Shown here: piece by piece, positions 56,367 through 58,694 of the stretch | Layout of the letters: each line of letters begins with the position of its first letter | Position numbering within the stretch: the stretch's first letter is position 1 | Assembly (NCBI RefSeq): GCF_030163795.1 | Contig: NZ_JASJOF010000013.1 | Coordinates: 1 to 58,694 of the forward strand | DNA length: 58,694 nt | From: Roseicyclus marinus | GTDB lineage: Bacteria; Pseudomonadota; Alphaproteobacteria; Rhodobacterales; Rhodobacteraceae | Reading direction: 5' to 3' | Made by a program: the position numbers and the translations under genes | Notes under the pieces: model-generated | What the model was told of the DNA's origin: nothing | The model's database searches: none | The model's input: only the letters and a program-made list of their open reading frames with translations

Positions 56367-57704
56367 TCACGGAAGGCGCGGCGACCATGACGGGTCGGAG
56401 GCCATGCCGGGCGTCGCGACGCGCTGCAGGTTGCGGCCCGAGATGTCGACGGAATAGACGGCGGGCGCGCCATCGGTGCCTGCGGTTTCGCGGGTGAACA
56501 TCAGCACGCGGCCGTTGGGGGCCCATGTCGGGCCCTCGTCGAGGAAGGAGGCGGTCAAAAGCCGTTCCTCGGACCCGTCGGTGCGCATGACGCCGATGTG
56601 GAAGCGCCCGGCCTCTTGCTTGGTGAAGGCGATGTAATCGCCGCGCGGCGACCAGACGGGCGTGCCGTAGCGGCCCGTGCCGCGGCTGATGCGGGCGGGC
56701 TCGCCGCCGCCTGCGGGCATGACGTAGATCTGCTGCCCGCCGGTGCGATCGCTCTCGAACACCATCCGGCTGCCGTCGGGGGAGAAGGAGGGCGCGGTTT
56801 CGATGGAGGGCGCGTTGGTGAGCTGCGTGCGCGCACCGCCACCCACCGCGACGCGGTAGATGTCGGAATTGCCGCCCTGTTCCATCGAGAAGACGACCGA
56901 GCCGCCATCGGGGGTGAAGCGGGGCGAGAAGGTCATGTTGCCCGCCGAGACAGCCTCCAGCGGACGCGGCTGTAGGTTGGCCACATCCATCAGGTAGACG
57001 CGGGGCTGGCCGCTTTCGTAGCTGGTGTAGATGATCCGGTCGCCCGTGGGGCTGAAGCGCGGCGCCAGCACGAGGTTGCGGCTGTCGGTCAGGAACTGGA
57101 CGTTCGCGCCGTCGTAATCCATCAGCGCGATACGCTTGAGGCGGGCGTTCTTGGGCCCTTCTTCGTGGACGAAGACGACGCGGGTGTCGAAATAGCCGGT
57201 TTCGCCGGTGATCCGTTCATAGACCTGATCGGCGACGTTATGGGCCATGCGCCGCCAGCCGTCGCGAGAGCCAACGAATTGCAGCCCCTCGCCCAACGGT
57301 TGTTGGCTGAAGACGTCGAAGAGGCGGAAACGCACGACAAGGCGGCCGCCCTGTTCCTCGACCTCGCCCACGATGAGGGCCTGCGCGTTGATCGCCTGCC
57401 AATCGGGATAGAGGATGGGGGCATCGAAGCTGGTGATCGTGGAGATATACGCGCTTTCGGGGATCTGGCGGAAGAGGCCCGTGCCGCGCAGGTCGGCGGC
57501 GATCACGCGGCTGATGTCGGCGGCGGCATCGGCGGCCCCGCCGTTGCGCGCGATGAAGGTCGGGAGGGCGAAGGGCAAGGGTTCGATCACGCCCTCGGTG
57601 ATCTCGAGCCGGAGGGGGACGGCCTGCGCGCGGACGCGGGCGGGCAGGAGCGGGGTCGCGGCGAGCGCGGAACCGGTGAGAAGCAGGGAACGACGGGTCA
57701 ACAT
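56367..57704 (-). CDS. tolB: Tol-Pal system beta-propeller protein TolB
   Basis: Periplasmic protein of 445 residues. N-terminal domain ([28 protein letters not shown]) and a six-bladed propeller with repeated ATH-like strands ([59 protein letters not shown]). The signal peptide contains a twin-arginine pattern, TRRSLLLTG, which may point to Tat rather than Sec export. Start ATG 57704 with AGGAG about 9 nt upstream; longer readings cross the spacer. Confidence 0.95.
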   Translation of the reverse strand: MLTRRSLLLTGSALAATPLLPARVRAQAVPLRLEITEGVIEPLPFALPTFIARNGGAADAAADISRVIAADLRGTGLFRQIPESAYISTITSFDAPILYPDWQAINAQALIVGEVEEQGGRLVVRFRLFDVFSQQPLGEGLQFVGSRDGWRRMAHNVADQVYERITGETGYFDTRVVFVHEEGPKNARLKRIALMDYDGANVQFLTDSRNLVLAPRFSPTGDRIIYTSYESGQPRVYLMDVANLQPRPLEAVSAGNMTFSPRFTPDGGSVVFSMEQGGNSDIYRVAVGGGARTQLTNAPSIETAPSFSPDGSRMVFESDRTGGQQIYVMPAGGGEPARISRGTGRYGTPVWSPRGDYIAFTKQEAGRFHIGVMRTDGSEERLLTASFLDEGPTWAPNGRVLMFTRETAGTDGAPAVYSVDISGRNLQRVATPGMASDPSWSPRLP

Positions 57705-57843
57705 GGCAACATCTCCTGCCGCGTGGGGCGGCCTTGGGACGAAAGGATAAGGGCAAAGCGGGATCGGGTCACGGTCCGGGGGGGCCGGATGGACCAAACG
57801 TGATCCGGGGCGGGGCGGGATGGCGGGAGGGGGGCGCACAGGA

Positions 57844-57987
57844 TCATCTGAGCCGCATCCCTTCGGGGTTGAAGACAAGCTCCACCTGCCGCCAGTGGTC
57901 ATAGCTTTCGGCGGGCAGGCCGTAGCCGTTCGCTCCGCAGCGCAGGATGGCGCGGCGCGCGGCCTCGTAGGCCTGTTGGGCGGCGGC
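57844..57987. repeat. Direct repeat, copy at the 3' end of the TolA-C paralogue
   Basis: These 144 nt match 58227-58370 at a fixed offset of 383 with two mismatches (57850 and the GCT/GCG site near 57942). The identity ends abruptly at 57987, after which the two genes diverge strongly at the DNA level while still similar in protein sequence. Confidence 0.92.
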
Positions 57988-58230
57988 TTCATCGGGCCCG
58001 CTGGCCGCAATGAGGCGAATGGAGTTCGACACGGGTCGACCATCAACATCCAGTTCGAATACCACGGCGACCTTCACATCCCTAGCCGTGTTGTTGAGTG
58101 ACCCGATGTTCCAGCAAGCGGCCACCAAATCGCCAATACCGTTGATAGAGGGTTGGCCGCTGACAGACTGGGCCAAGGTCGCGGTGGACCAAAGCGAACA
58201 GGCCAACCATATGCGAAGCCGACCCTTCAT
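57844..58230 (-). CDS. Secreted stand-alone TolA C-terminal-domain paralogue
   Basis: A 128-residue protein with its own signal peptide ([20 protein letters not shown], cut near LAQS) followed only by a TolA domain III-like unit ([20 protein letters not shown] to the end). Its last 47 residues (from [12 protein letters not shown] to EGMRLR) are identical to the end of tolA. It lacks the membrane anchor and long helical arm of TolA. ATG overlaps the tolA stop as ATGA. It might compete with TolA for Pal, TolB or colicin/phage binding; this is inference. The N-terminal half is less GC-rich than its neighbours. Confidence 0.82.
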   Translation of the reverse strand: MKGRLRIWLACSLWSTATLAQSVSGQPSINGIGDLVAACWNIGSLNNTARDVKVAVVFELDVDGRPVSNSIRLIAASGPDEAAAQQAYEAARRAILRCGANGYGLPAESYDHWRQVELVFNPEGMRLR

Positions 58231-58370
58231 CTCAGCCGCATCCCTTCGGGGTTGAAGACAAGCTCCACCTGCCGCCAGTGGTCATAGCTTTCGGCGGGCA
58301 GGCCGTAGCCGTTCGCGCCGCAGCGCAGGATGGCGCGGCGCGCGGCCTCGTAGGCCTGTTGGGCGGCGGC
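58227..58370. repeat. Direct repeat, copy at the 3' end of tolA
   Basis: Partner of the repeat at 57844-57987; it encodes the last 47 residues of TolA and its stop. Near-perfect DNA identity limited to this part is what recent gene conversion or a recombination tract would leave. Confidence 0.92.
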
Positions 58371-58694
58371 GGCGCTTCCGCCTTCGGAGGAGATCAGGCG
58401 CAGCGTGCCGTCGACGGGGCGGGCATCGGGCGTCATGTCGAAGCCGACGATAACGGTGGTGCCCTGCGCCTCTGTCGAGAGGGAGCCGATGTTCCAGCAG
58501 GCCGAGACCGCCACGCGGAACCCGTCGCGCGCGCCTGCGCTGAGCGGGGGGCCGGAGGGCTGAGCGGGCGCGCTGACCGCATCGGCCACGGCAGAAGCGA
58601 TGGCGGAGGCGAGCGGATCGGCCTGCGGCGCCGGATCGGGTTCGGGGGCGGGCGCGGGTTCGGGGGCCGGTTCGGGCGCGGGGGCCGCGGCCTG
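58227..58694 (-). CDS. tolA: TolA, C-terminal part (5' end beyond the window)
   Basis: The reading frame is open to the window edge. Visible are 35 codons of Pro/Ala/Glu-rich linker (PAPEPAPEPAPAPEPDPAPQ), then the TolA C-terminal domain ([20 protein letters not shown], with the Cys pair CWNIG and LRCGANG) ending EGMRLR. TolA couples the TolQR motor to Pal and TolB. The anchor, helical arm and start lie outside. Gene order tolA, paralogue, tolB, pal, cpoB is the standard tol-pal order except for the inserted paralogue. Confidence 0.88.
   Translation of the reverse strand, partial: QAAAPAPEPAPEPAPAPEPDPAPQADPLASAIASAVADAVSAPAQPSGPPLSAGARDGFRVAVSACWNIGSLSTEAQGTTVIVGFDMTPDARPVDGTLRLISSEGGSAAAAQQAYEAARRAILRCGANGYGLPAESYDHWRQVELVFNPEGMRLR

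Overview
The window reads as a GC-rich alphaproteobacterial chromosome segment, most likely from the order Rhodobacterales (Roseobacter group). The pointers are a GcrA cell-cycle regulator, a phosphatidylcholine synthase, two DUF6455-type cysteine proteins, the gene order of the Tad pilus cluster, and a metR/metF pair. This placement is inferred from gene content, not from a phylogeny. I see no rRNA, tRNA, CRISPR array, transposase or prophage. Almost all of it is dense protein-coding DNA, with many stop/start overlaps and no gene-free stretch longer than about 300 bases.

Region by region. 1-11128: amino-acid and housekeeping genes: hisC-tyrA coupled to a truncated secreted protein, priA, a transaldolase-like fsa, DUF484-xerC, pcs, and a leftward metR-GDPD-suhB set divergent from metF with palindromes between them. 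11131-15213: argD-argF, a DMT transporter and gcrA, with two inverted GC-rich intergenic repeats around argD. 15232-17219: a TetR regulator divergent from a two-gene membrane module (DUF4281 and a 7-TM protein). 17296-23845: a lipoprotein transglycosylase, an AsmA protein, rimO, cutA, two DUF6455 paralogues, an M48 lipoprotein and small proteins. 24056-29121: a tightly packed operon of an HDAC-like amidohydrolase, CoA-transferase subunit A, a GSCFA protein, an SGNH-like protein, CoA-transferase subunit B, a thioesterase and a small GNAT protein. The two CoA-transferase subunits are separated by the GSCFA/SGNH pair.

30162-43092 is a Tad/Flp pilus locus: two nearly identical Flp pilins created by a direct duplication of about 307 bp, a third diverged pilin, cpaB, the secretin cpaC, an OmpA-like lipoprotein where CpaD would sit, cpaE, cpaF, tadB, tadC, tadD, a second TPR lipoprotein, the prepilin peptidase and a AAA+ ATPase of unknown role. 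The minor pseudopilins TadE/F/G are not in the window. Pilin is processed by TadV, extruded by the CpaF/TadB/TadC motor through CpaC, and stabilised by CpaB and the lipoproteins.

43148-50324: a ligase-associated DEXH helicase and the PdeM phosphoesterase, whose 3' end overlaps a convergent membrane LytTR regulator by 148 nt, then a thioesterase, folD and fhs (one-carbon metabolism). 50460-58694: a MOSC protein, a Met-rich coiled-coil protein, ftsH, tilS and the envelope-integrity genes cpoB, pal, tolB and tolA (5' part cut by the window edge). Between tolA and tolB lies a small secreted copy of the TolA C-terminal domain, whose last 144 nt are almost identical to tolA. The most unusual points are the interrupted CoA-transferase operon, the solo TolA-C domain, the pilin duplication and the Tad-linked AAA+ ATPase. 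None of these amounts to a proven new system.
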